Positions 12,559-24,400 of a stretch of DNA of 64,000 nt are shown piece by piece (positions within the stretch are counted from its first letter, which is position 1; every line of letters begins with the position of its first letter). The stretch spans positions 1,364,001 to 1,428,000 of the forward strand of contig NC_089189.1 in assembly GCF_947507565.1 (NCBI RefSeq). The letters are read 5' to 3'. The translations under genes were made by a program, and so were the position numbers. The stretch comes from Oscarella lobularis. Taxonomy: Eukaryota > Porifera > Homoscleromorpha > Homosclerophorida > Oscarellidae. The notes under the pieces were generated by a model that had not been told where the DNA came from, ran no database searches, and was given only the letters and a program-made list of their open reading frames with translations.

Positions 12559-12758
12559 NNNNNNNNNNNNNNNNNNNNNNNNNNNNNNNNNNNNNNNNNN
12601 NNNNNNNNNNNNNNNNNNNNNNNNNNNNNNNNNNNNNNNNNNNNNNNNNNNNNNNNNNNNNNNNNNNNNNNNNNNNNNNNNNNNNNNNNNNNNNNNNNNN
12701 NNNNNNNNNNNNNNNNNNNNNNNNNNNNNNNNNNNNNNNNNNNNNNNNNNNNNNNNNN
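12559..12758. other. Assembly gap of exactly 200 N
   Basis: The run of 200 N is probably a placeholder of fixed size. It cuts the last exon of A1 just after the Rhs core. By comparison with A2 about 390 bp of A1 coding sequence are expected, so true missing length probably exceeds 200 bp. The 5' end of gene C may also lie here. Confidence 0.95.
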
Positions 12759-12963
12759 GAATACATTGCCTTACGTTTGGCTTCCCTTGAAACACAATAA
12801 CCTACTAGTAGGCTTCATCTTCTGACGCGCGCACTCGCGAAAACGGGCTGCCTGCATGGGCTGCCTGTGTAGCGGCTGCCTATGCGAAACCCCAGCGCGA
12901 GACAGCGCGAGACCAGATTCGATACGCCGTTTCAAATCCCACTTTTGCAACTGTTTGTTTTAG
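12759..12963. other. Post-gap non-coding stretch, possibly an intron of gene C
   Basis: There is no recognisable coding sequence. Three copies of GGCTGCCT lie at 12845-12885. The stretch ends in TTTGTTTTAG, a good acceptor directly before the Ig-coding exon of gene C. Any upstream exon of gene C would therefore be here or in the gap. Confidence 0.5.
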
Positions 12964-15044
12964 ATGGTCTCTTGTCCAACAATACGAACAGAACCAACCG
13001 TGGCATTTCTAGAAAGCGAAGATGGCTTTCGATTGTCTTGTTCTGCTTCCGAGGAAGATGTGTCGTACAAGTGGTTGTTTCGACCTACTGGGGCGCAATG
13101 TCCATACGTTCAGGCACCACTCGCCGTAGTTGACACGAGAAGCGAATTGATAGTCACGGGAGATTCAACCGAAACCGACGGATATTACTTCTGTGTAATG
13201 AAGAACTCTACTTCAGGGGATGTAGCTATATCACAACTGCTCTCGGTTCATTCTGGTACTGTGCACAAATTTTACGTGTTTTTGTTTTATTAATTGAAAT
13301 TTAGGTTATGCTCCTGCATACCCCATCATGGACAGAGAAGTTCCTGATGTTGGTCCTTTTGCTGAACCAAAATCTCTTTCGAATTCTGCGAACAGTCTGT
13401 TCCAGGGAGCGCGAATTCTCTTGCTCATGAGTCACAGGCAAAAAAGGAAAGTTAATATTCTTCTTTTATGTGTGTTTTTGATTGTTTTGACTATAGGCCA
13501 AAAAAGAAATCACTCGACAGGTGATGAACTTTTATTGCTCAAATTCAAGAAGCTTTGTATTAAGTTAATTGTTTTGTAGACCTGTTCTGCAACTGATGCT
13601 GCGAGATATTTTAGGGAGACAATACTGCGTGAAGAAGACAGTCGATTGGATGCTCAGATTTTCTGCAAGCTCTTCCAGAAGATCAGCGCTAGAGAGTGCC
13701 CCGAGGAAGATCAGTTGGTTTTCGAAGAGGCCGTGCACCAGTTCAGAGCCGGTCTTTCAGCAAAGGTTCCTTCAGGCATGCTAGCTAAATGTCTTCGTGG
13801 CGTCTTGCCTGAGTTTGAAGTCAATGAGCAAAATTATATCAATCGAAAAAGCGGGCGGGAAAACAAGATTGGCATTGCGGTTGTCCTCAGAAATAAGGGC
13901 GATATTATTGTTCTCTTGGTTGAAAAGAAAAGCGATACAGATCCAGAGCACTCTGGATTGGTCCAACTACACAGGTGAGAAGGCGCTGCGTCTTGTATAC
14001 TCGCGAGAATCTGCTTTACTAGGAAGTTTGAAATACTCTGGGAAGAACACTTGGTGTTGGCTAATGTGATGTGCGGAAGTTTCCCCTGTCTTGCTCTTGA
14101 AGTGAATCCTTACAGAGCCGTTTTGCATGGCTTTGTGATGCACAACCGACGTGTTCTGCACTCTAAGCTTGCAGTCATGACAGCAGAAGCGGAGGATGAT
14201 GGTATTCTCGCGTTTCTGCGACTCCTTCGCGGAGGAGTTTTAGCACTTGAGAAACAATGGAGGGATTGCTATTACAATATGCCACTTATTTTAGTGCCTC
14301 AGTTCATTCCTGACAGGTTTGAATGGAAATGCGGTTCTAAAATTGGCTTACCTGATAATCCATTGTAACTGTACTGTAGCTTTACTCTAGGAGATGGGGA
14401 TGGCAAAGAAACCTATGGAAGCTTAAAATATATTCGTCTTTTCAATAAGTCAGCGTCAGGCGTTGCCTTCCAGTGCAAAATGTCGACGCACGCGGAACAA
14501 AAATTCGCCATCAAATTTGTTTTTGGTTAGCTATGTTTTCATTACATTCTGTGGAGTATACTGACTTCTTCTTCCAGGGCACGATGGCAAGTATGGTGAA
14601 GATGTTCACAAGGCGCTCGCCTCAGCCCACTTTGCCCCGCGATTCCTTTTCAAAGGTAAAGTGCCTTTTGCTAAGTTCCGTCCAACATGGTACGTCGTGA
14701 TGGAAGCAATCCCGTGGAGAACTCTCCAGAGCTGTCTGGAAACAGGTGTTGCGCTTCCAGGAGAGGCTATCATCGCTAACCTCCAGCGCGTCATCAACGT
14801 TCTTCATAAAAATGGTCTCGTTCACGGAGACTTACGTCCGTGCAACATTCTTGTCAACGGCGAAGGAGACGTCAAGATCGTTGATTTCGATTGGTCTGCA
14901 AAGTCGTTGGAACGATGCTATCCAGAGAATCTGAATGGAAATATAATATGGCCCACTCTGCCAGGAGCGGAGCTAATCGAGCGTCACGACCAGTTCTTCT
15001 TTGCTTCCATTAAAACTCAAATTAGAGACAAACAGCGCGTGTAA
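12964..15044 (+). CDS. C: Ig domain + Crinkler-type (REase-like) nuclease + kinase-like protein
   Basis: Exons: 12964-13255, 13305-13450, 13497-13520, 13580-13974, 14023-14316, 14380-14525, 14578-15044. They sum to 588 codons with all phases consistent and a TAA stop. The first visible exon encodes one immunoglobulin domain (LSCSASEEDVSYKW ... DGYYFC). A basic linker follows, including a 24-bp microexon. Next comes a region like the restriction-endonuclease-fold domain of CR/Crinkler proteins (VLLVEKKSDTDPEHSGLVQL: E-x-K and a downstream Q). Last is a small kinase-like domain with N-lobe FAIKF, catalytic-loop HGDLRPCN and DFD in place of DFG. No signal peptide or membrane segment is visible. 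The ATG at 12964 sits on a splice acceptor, so the true start may be further 5'. It lies convergent with B2. Family assignment of the nuclease-like part is from memory of the CR family; activity is unproven. Confidence 0.75.
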
Positions 15045-15499
15045 CATAGCGGACAGTTTGGGTAGCTTGGTGTTTTTGGGTCCCTGTGCTTGTTGTTTGT
15101 CTTGCGTATGGTAATATATATGGTCTTTCGTGTTGTGACGCGTGTTGTGGCTGTGATGCACTGTCGGTTGGTCGCAAATTCGAACAGAGCGCAATCTATG
15201 ATCAGGCAGCAATTGGCTAAACAGTGAAATAATTTTTCGGTGACTCTTGCATGTGTTTTGGGCCCTAAATCGTATGTTTATCATAAGAAGGATCAACAAT
15301 TCAGTACACGTGCAATCATGACTGATGCTTCCCGGATAATAGAGCCGTAATCCGGGCGACCAGAAAAGAGCACATGGCAGCGAAGTAGCGAATGCGACCG
15401 AAGGAGCGTTTCAGCGGCTATTTTCTACAGTAAAACAAAGCGTAGACAGAGTAGGATTCACTAATAGAAAGAAAAAGTCTAACTGCTTATTGTTCTAGC
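15045..15499. other. Intergenic/3' UTR stretch between C and B2
   Basis: This 455-bp stretch separates convergent stop codons. No ORF or RNA gene is recognisable. An inverted repeat at about 15334-15359 (CCCGGAT, 12-base loop, ATCCGGG) could form a hairpin. The part from about 15330 to 15499 resembles the region downstream of B3 (shared patches GCACATGGCAG and GAAGGAGCGTTT), so it is probably B2 3' UTR. Confidence 0.6.
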
Positions 15500-18400
15500 C
15501 TAATTTCGCTTCAGAACCACCGACGTCGACTTGTATGCTAGTACGAGCACCATGCCACCTCCTCCCTCTACCGTTACGGCATCAAAGGTTCCCACAGCCA
15601 CGCCAGAACCGAAAGTCAAAACAGGGGGACCTTCTTCTCCCGAAAGCAAAGCGTCCGTCGCGTTCCACACGACGTGCACAGTGCCAGCAAGCGAAACACT
15701 CTTCGCTCGCGTACAATCGAGCAGCGAGCTCACAAACCGACCGTCGCTTTCGATTACGGTCACCGTAAGAGTTCCTTCAGAAGTCTGACTGAAAGACGAA
15801 TCGCCGTCCAGTGCGAGTGGACGAACGCCGAAAGATTGCACGGTGCCCGCGTTGACGAAAGTGCTCGAGATTGCACCGAAACCAATGATCAGTCCTTGAT
15901 TCGTAAACGTCCTCCACCTGTCAATCGTCTTTCGCTTGTGAATCGTCAACGTTGCGTCGTCCAACGAAATAGTCCCCATATTTTGAAAATCGACCGAAAT
16001 TGTCATCGCCGACTTAACGACGGACAGGAGTCCTTTGTTGGTCACGTGACCATCACCATAAAGATACAACGTCTTGTTGACGTCGACGGCGACGACGTTC
16101 ATTGTGCTATTCGCATCGATGAGCAGCGATCCCGCGACCTTCGGCGAGCCGGCTTTCCATTCGACGACTCCCCGATTGATCAGCGCCAAATCGCTATCGA
16201 TCTGCTTCGTACCCGCGCCGTCGATTAGGAGAAGACCTTCGTTGACGAAAAAGTCTTCTTTGCATTCTAGTGGCGTCAGTACGCGGCTCGATTGAGGACT
16301 GTACGCTGTGCAAGCGCCTGATGATGAGGAGGAGAGAACGCCCGTCGTCCACGTGCACGTTCTCGTGGAGAAAAGCGGGCCGTCGACGGCGACGTCCGAC
16401 GTCACCGTCCAATCGACGTTGACGCGACCGCCGACGCGAAGATTGGCGATCGTCGCGAGTCGACCGGGACCGTCGAGCGTCGAACCGTCGACCAGCCACG
16501 GCGACGACGTCAAGTCCATTCGTCCCGTTTCGATTTGAAGACGTTTGTAGTTGCGAAAGTTCGTCGCCAATTGGCACGTTGCGTTCGCGTTCAGTCGACA
16601 TGCGACGAGGCCGAGATTTTCGACGATGCCGGCGCCAACGATTCCTCCCACGCCGACGATTGTTACTCTTCCCGTCTTTTCGTTTCGCAATCGACCGTTC
16701 GACGACACGTCGATTGGCTCCTTGAGGAGTATATCGCCGAAGTTTTGCACTTGGTTAGCTATGCTAAACGATTGGATGTACTGCGAAAATTCCGTCGTCA
16801 TGCGACCGGTTTCCGCTATAACTACGATTCCCGAACCCGTTAGTGATCCGCTTACGAGCGACAGGTCACTCGTCACGTTGGCCATCCCGTCGACTTGCAT
16901 CGTGCCGCCATTGATTGTTAACGTGGCAACGAACGTCGCGCCGACGGCGTTGCGAGGGATTTCGATTCTGCCGCCCCTCGACACCGTCAGCGGCAGAACG
17001 ATCGGACTCGGCGACGTCAATCGGAGAACGCCGCCCCAAACAATTTCCATCGACCCTCGTCCGACGATGATATCGGGTCGACATTGGAACGTGTTGCTGC
17101 CGACGAGAAGTCGCGCTCCTTCAGCGACGTACACGCGACCGCCTGTACCGTTGCACCGACCGCCGCGATTCAGTTGTAACTGGCCGACGTTGACGGACAC
17201 TTGACCGCCCGTGTTCACGAGTTCAGCGTTCAAGTTGAATACTTCGAGTGAACCGCTCGTTTCGACGACGACGAGTCCGTAGTTGAGAAGAGTCGACGTG
17301 CCGCCGATGCGTCCGAACGCGAGGGTCGTCGTGCCGTGACGACTGTTGACGAAACGGGCGTCCTGTTCAAGAGATAGACCCGATGAGGATGACGACGAGA
17401 CGACCGCTTGCTTGTGGCTAATGAGATCGGTTCGCCGAACGATGCACGTCCCACTTAGCGATGCAACTGCCAGAGCGTCCGTTACGTTGATGAAAAAGTG
17501 TCGTCCGGACGTCGACGTTTCGGCGTCGATTGTGCCGCGACTGAAAACGAATTGACGGACGGTGAGAAGCGCACGCGACTTTGGACGACCGCCTTTGATC
17601 GTGGACGATGACGACATGAGAAGTTCGTCGATTTGAAATCGTTGGGGAACGACGACCGTTCCGCCCGCTAGCGTCGCTTTTTGAATTCGAGTTGACGCGT
17701 TGAAGCGAACCAGGCCGCGAGCGACGCGTAGATGAGAGAATGGGCGCAAGGCGACCCCATCGTCTACGACGACTTCTCCGCCCGAGACGTCTAGCTGCGA
17801 AAACGTGACGTTTGACGAATTAGCGTAGATGCCGAGACGACCCGACGTCACGTAAACAACGCTATCGACTTTGCAGCGTACGACGGAACTATCATCGAAA
17901 ATGTGATCACTGCCGCTGAATTGGACTGAAGCCTCTGGTTCGAGCTCTAAACCGCCGCCTTTGCTATGCGAAGAGCGATGCAGAAGCTGCAATTGGCCGC
18001 TCTTGACGGTGATCCATCCGTCCTCGTTGCCAAATTCCGGATGGAATAACGCTTTGCCGTCGCCGACGTCGACGACGAAAGTACCGTTGTTTACGAACCG
18101 ACCGTTCGTACTGTACACCGTCGTTCCAGCCGAATCTATAACGAAAGTGCCGTCGTTGACGAGCGTCGCCCTTAGCAATGTCAAGTAGTTAATCGTTTCG
18201 GTCAACGTAGCTCGTCCCTTGAACGCGACCGCACCGTCTTGTATCTTCTTTGAAGTCGTTGACGTTAGTCGAGCGAGACGACGCACGACGAACCACGGCG
18301 ACGACGCTCCGCCGCGACCGTAAATCGTTCCGGACAGCCAGTGGAGCTCGTCAACGTCGACGAAACCGTCGTCGCTTGTTTGAAAGGCGTCGCTTTTTTC

Positions 18401-21400
18401 CATGTAGAGACGCGGCGTTCGAAGTCGCGACTTGAGTCTAACAGTTCCGGACGTCATTTTCATTTCCGTTCGGACAAGAAGTCCCATAGGCGTATCGACC
18501 CGGAATGTGCCAGAACTCACAGACAACGAATTAAAAGTCGGTTCCTGCGTCTCTGTTTCGAGGTTAACCGCGGAGGTCGATAGAACGGTCGAATCGGCGA
18601 GAAATAACTTGGACGTCGGAGCAAAAGTCGTCGATCCGCCGAGCTCAACAACGGTACCGGGCGCTGCTTCAAAGATTCCGCGGTGAATGTTTGTATCAGA
18701 CAGTCTCAAGGTTCCCTTCTCAACGCTCAGACGACCGTTGTTCGTCAACTCGACGTTGAGCACGACGACGGCGAGTTCTCCTCCGCAACGCAGCTCGCCG
18801 TCGACTACCATCTCGTTGCCACGTCCACCGCTAAACGTTCGCGATGTGGGAACGCTCGCATTGGCGTGGGGTGCGATTTCTATTATAGCAGCGCTGTACA
18901 AGTCGAAGTCGCCGCTCCCACCGAAAACGGCCGTATTGGCTACGATGAGATGGACGCCGCTGAGCAAGTGAGAGTAGCTGCGAACCTGTAAGTGATCGAC
19001 GACCGTGATCGTCCGCCGTCCCATCACTCTGGAGCTCACTGTCCATATGAACGTCGTCACTCGAATGTCAATATCGCCCGTCATCGTCGCTCTATACAAC
19101 TCCAATACCCCAATCGTCAGCAGACTTCCTCTCGTAGAGGTAGCTGTGAATGTTCCCCACCTCTGAACGACGTTGTCGATGCGACTGTTTTGATCGACTG
19201 TAAGAAAGAGCTGCGACGACGACGACCGAGTGACCTCAACCCGAGTTAAGTTCACATAAGTAGACGATATACGCAGCGTTCCTCCGGATACGCGAACAGT
19301 TCCGAAAAAGCCTCTCGACGTGGAGAGGTCTGAAAAGACGGTCAGCGCTCCTCGTTCCGCTTCAATCGTGCCGCGTCCGCTGATCGTTGACGTGTTGGCC
19401 AACTCAAACGATGTCTGGACGGCACTGATAAATGTTCCGGACGCCAGAGGTATTCGTATGCTACCCCTGCTCCAACCTATTTCTGAGCTGTACAGGCGAA
19501 ATGTTCCTCGGACATTCAGTTCGTTGAGGTTCTCGAAGCGGGTATTGAGTTGAACGACGTAGCCGTGATGAATGGTCGTGCGACCGCGGTTGATAACCGC
19601 TCCAGATCCGCGCCACGAATAAATGAACGGCAAATTGTACACGTCTGCGTTTCCTTCAATGACGAAACGACCCGAAACGTAGAGACTGTATCGAGTATCG
19701 AAAGTGGCAGCTCCTTGAACGATGACAGAGCCGCTGCCTACGTATCTGTCCTTTGAACCTCCTACAGCTTGGAGGGTCGAGTTCCTTGGCAGCGTTATTG
19801 TCGTGCTTGCACTGTCCATCAGCAACCTTCCCGAAGTCCACACCAGTGATTTGTCTATTGTGCAGTTTTGAACGCATTTGAGGGTTCCGTATTGTTTAAA
19901 GTGCACGACTCCGAGCGAGAGTGACGACGGACTGACGTCAAGAGTAACATATGCGTTTAATTCAATTTCTAATCGACTAATAAGAACAGCTTCATTGCCG
20001 GTGATTTCAAGCGAACTGGACGACGACCAAGACGGAGAGATAACGCTGTCAGCGTGGGACCAGATTTTTCCTCGCCACGTGTGCCGCCCTCCCAGATCGA
20101 GGCGAGAGCCGTCTAAGATCTCGATCGTTCCAGTAGACTCGGATCCTGCTGTAATCCAAGCTCTGCCATCGAAGCTACAGTTACCGTTGTTGATGAAATG
20201 AATATCGACGTGGTGTCCGGTACTTGACGTCATTGATTCCTTAAGAGTCCGAAAAACGAGCGTTCCGTTATTAACGATCTGCCCTGTGCGTCTTCCAAAG
20301 TCGGATAGAAAAGGCTTGCTTACGGTCGTCACTGCTACCTGCGCCGCTTTCGGTACGACAATTTTTGCTCCGTTTACGAAATTCTTCGAATTTGTGCCGT
20401 GGAGAAACACTTCGTTTCCTAGCGCGATATCGACGGATGAGACGTAAATGTTGTCAATATAGAAGTACTCGTTCACTCGCAGCGTCGGCTGACCCGATAA
20501 TGCCAATAATTGGCGCCCTTGAGATCCGAATCCGGATCCGAACCAAAGAATGTCGACGTCGTGAGTTTTGTCTGAAAGAAGAATAAGCGAGGCCGTATCG
20601 TGGACACGAAGATAACTCGCAAAGAGTTTGCCTACGGCTCTCAGAGATGCAACATAGCCGACGCTCACGTAGCCAAAGTGAATATTGCTATGCGTTATGA
20701 CGCTGCAGGTAAAACCTGTGGACGCAGCTGTTAGCGACTTGACGCGTCCTGTTGTGTTCAAGGTCAGTTCTCCTCTGCTGATGGAGATGCTGTTTATGGG
20801 AGTAGTCAATGCGCCGTTGATGACAGCTTCGGAGGAGGAATCATCCATCAGGAGCGCACCGTTTACGGTTAAACGCGACTTCGAGTCAAAAACGTTCGAT
20901 TCGCGCAAGTAAAGCGTCGAAGACGAGCGAATCAAGCATTCGTTGCTGTTGGTAATGCCCCCGTTCAGAATGACTTGGCCGGAAAATGTGAGGAGTCCCT
21001 CATTAACTAGAGGAACGTCGCTTTGGAATCTCAATACGGATGCGACGTCTAAATACGAGCCGGATGCCAGTATGAATCGCGACGCTCCTTTCGTGCTAAT
21101 AGTCACGTAACCATATCTGGCGCCGCCGGAGTCGATCATTGAACCGCCGTAAGATACGAAATCGATTGACGCCAGTCTCTTCTTTTCCGTTATTAGGGAT
21201 GGCGACGGTTGCAAAAGAACGACGCCTAGTACATTCAAGCGCGAAGTGGCAGTCGCACTCGCAATATTTCCATTAGTCCAGTGCATTAGATCTGTCACGT
21301 TGACGCTGCCGTTCACGGAAACCGAACCGTCTGTTAAAGTGAGTTTTTTGAACGTCCTTGGGGTTGATAGAGTAAGTGTACCCGAATTCTTGATTTCAGG

Positions 21401-24400
21401 TACATCAAGCTGCGCTCCGCTCTCAACTGTTACGCTCCTCGTAAACGATAATTCACCAAAGCCCGAAACCTTCGCATTCGAACCAAACACCGCTTTTCTC
21501 ACTGTAAGAGAGCCGCCTTCGCGTAGTTCTACACTGCCGTTGACTGCAGCCGACGTGAGCTGCAAATTCGTATTACGTTCAACGATGATCAGGCCAGTAT
21601 TGTTCAATTGGGATGAAATGGAAAGAGAAAGTATTCTCGACGCTATGCGAATTGTGCCCTCGTTAATAATTTGCGATTTCGTTTGTCCGAAGTGATCGTC
21701 GGCGTACGACGACAGAGAAGCGTTCGATAGCACGTGAAAGATCTTTTTCGAGGGAAAGTTGACCGTTCCTTGGGAGTGATACGCCCTGCCGTGCAAACGA
21801 ACTTCAGCGTTGAGAGTTTTCGCTGTTGCACCTTCGAGAACGAACGATCCGTAAACGTTCAATTGCCCACTGCCGGTAAGCGAAGGCCCGGCCCAAAGAA
21901 TCGTTCCGTATATGACGGCTTCGCCTGTCCATGTGAGGGAATCATGCACAGTCACAACGGCACCTTCAAACACTGTCAAATCTACGGTTGTCACGTCATG
22001 ACTAATGCTGAGTTCCGGCTGCTGATTTTCCTTTGATATTCCACCAACGGTCAACGAGTTGACCGTTACAGTGCCTGTAGTCCAAACTACAAGTCGTCTA
22101 GGAATGCTGATGAAAACGTGGCTGTTTGCACTAGGAACGCGTCCCTCGCTCCACGACTGTCTGTCCGTCCACCATCCGTTACCTCTACTTCTCCAATATA
22201 CGCCTTTTCCGGGACAGGCGTCCGTCGTTTTGAGACACGAGTCGGCTGATGCACACCAATTGCATTGAGTGTGATTTTTGCAAGACCTTTCCACTTGGAA
22301 AGCGTTGCATTCAGATGCTACAGTCGGCAAGAAAAGAAATCATAAGAAAAAGTTCGCCAAAGCGCGTGTGTTTGCTAACCGGACGAGCACTGAGCGGCAC
22401 TCAAAGCCCACGCTTGACAAGAAATTCCTGGACTTTTATCATACAAAGTCTTCGCCATACAAGTGCCGCCGTCGGCGAACCATACGCACTTACTGTCGCC
22501 CAGGCAATCGACGCAATTGGCGTAAGAGCAAACACCATCTGCGGAATGAAGACGCTCTATTAAACCCATGGGAAGAAAACCTCAAGTTATACCTGCAATC
22601 GATAGCTTTGAGTCTGAAAGACCCGACGCAATTTCGGTTTCGCCATTGAAACTGAGCCCGCCGACCCCCGGAAAGGCCAACGCACCTCCCGTCCATCGAG
22701 CGAAACCGTTGACGGCTACTGTTTCAGAGCATTCAAGCGTCCCATCGCTCAAATCTAAAACGTTCATGGATAGTGGAGTAGAAAGTTTAAGTGTTCCGCC
22801 GGAGACGTTCACGCGCTCAACGCAGGCCGGACTTCTTATCTCCATACTACCCGACTGAACAAGTATATCGTTGAGAATAGCCGACGTGTAACTCCACAGA
22901 ACTGCAGATCTGACGACGACCGTTCCCTGTACGTTGATTGTTGATGCGGCACTGCTGTGGTGCGTATAAGCCCAGTAGATGAGACTGCTACCGCGATCGA
23001 CGATCAAAGCGCCTCTGTCATCACTGACGCCACTTAGTTGGAGATCACCCGACTTTACTTCGACCGTACCGGAATTGCTGAAGTAAATTTTTAGGACAGC
23101 GATCTTTCGCGAAACCATTTCAATGCGCAATCGGCCTTTGTTCACCAGCTGGCCTTCACTCGCCAATGCCGGTCTGTTTCCGTTTATTTGAACGTACGTT
23201 GACTGGAATGTGGCCGTGGCCGACGAAGCAATTATTAACCGCGACTGCGACATCAGGTTCAAACTACCGAAGTGGAACGTCGCCGCTGTTAGTACAGTCA
23301 TTTCGCAGTTGACGAGATATTTTAATGTGTCCGTCAGAATTTCTAAATTGGAGACAACGACTGCGGCAGACTGTTCAGAATGCAATCCAAATGTTCCACT
23401 GCGGAATACTAGCGTGTCGACGTGCGACGAACTGCCTTCGACGAATGACTTTCCGTCGACTGTGAGCCGAAGAATGCGAAGTGTCGGCTGGAGGCGGAGT
23501 CTGGATGACTGTTCTAGCGACAGAGAAGTGATTGTCGCATTGTTGTGACCGAAAAGCGACAGGGAGGCCCTGGTCATTCGGACGTTCGTGAGAAGAGCAG
23601 GGCGGTTAGTGTTATTGGTAATCAGCTCTACTTCTCCATTGGCAATGTAAAGTTCACACGTATCACAGAACTCTTCTGCGCTGATTCGGCTCTTGCTGGA
23701 ACTTATTATCTTGAGCTGTGACTCTTTGCCTACAATGTAAAAGGATCCCTTTGACTCCAAGTCTACTTGTTCAAGCGTCAAAATGTTCATCCGTGCTTTT
23801 GCCCGAATTTCGCCGTTGTTTAAAATCGGAAGACTTACCGCCACTTTTGTCGACAGTCCCACCACTTCAATGATTCCATCATTGATAAACGTCGAAGGAA
23901 AATTACGCGAATACTCCTCAGAGAATGAAACGTAGCGTCGAAGAGTAAGATTGCTTCCGGGACAAACTCTGAGTGTCGCACCCTCGGCAAGAAGCACAAT
24001 TGTGTTATAATACATTCCCTCAATTGCTGAATTGCCATAAAGGGACAAGGACGAACTTCGTATCGTCGGCGATTTTTCCAAATTACTCTTTCCCAACGAA
24101 CTTACGCTGACTTTAACAAAGCTGCCGCCGAACATCGTTAGCTCGTTCCTGATGGCCACATTTGTGCGTTCTGTCTCTCCACCTTGGAGCGTTCCATCGG
24201 ATATCGTCAGCTCTTCGCAGGAAAAATTTCCTGCGATCTTGACTGTTGACTGCGATTGAATTGACAAAGCTTTAATGTCAAACATTTCGGTTCCGATTTC
24301 ATCAATTTCAAGCGTTCCACCACCGGTAGTGGACAAGGCGCCTTCTCCTCTCACTGAGCAGGACAAGTAGGCTGTCCCTGCTAATTGCAGCTCAGCCTCA

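Noticed and set aside
12530-12825. ORFs running across the N block
   Set aside because: They are produced by translating N as unknown residues; the sequence after the gap does not look like the A tail.
14366-14380. A 15-bp intron in gene C
   Set aside because: Too short to splice. A 63-bp intron from 14317 to 14379 gives the same reading frame.
22539-22556. Alternative acceptor for exon 3 of B2 at 22556
   Set aside because: It is in frame in B2, but the B3 counterpart is out of frame. The CCGCAG acceptor works in both, so I used it.
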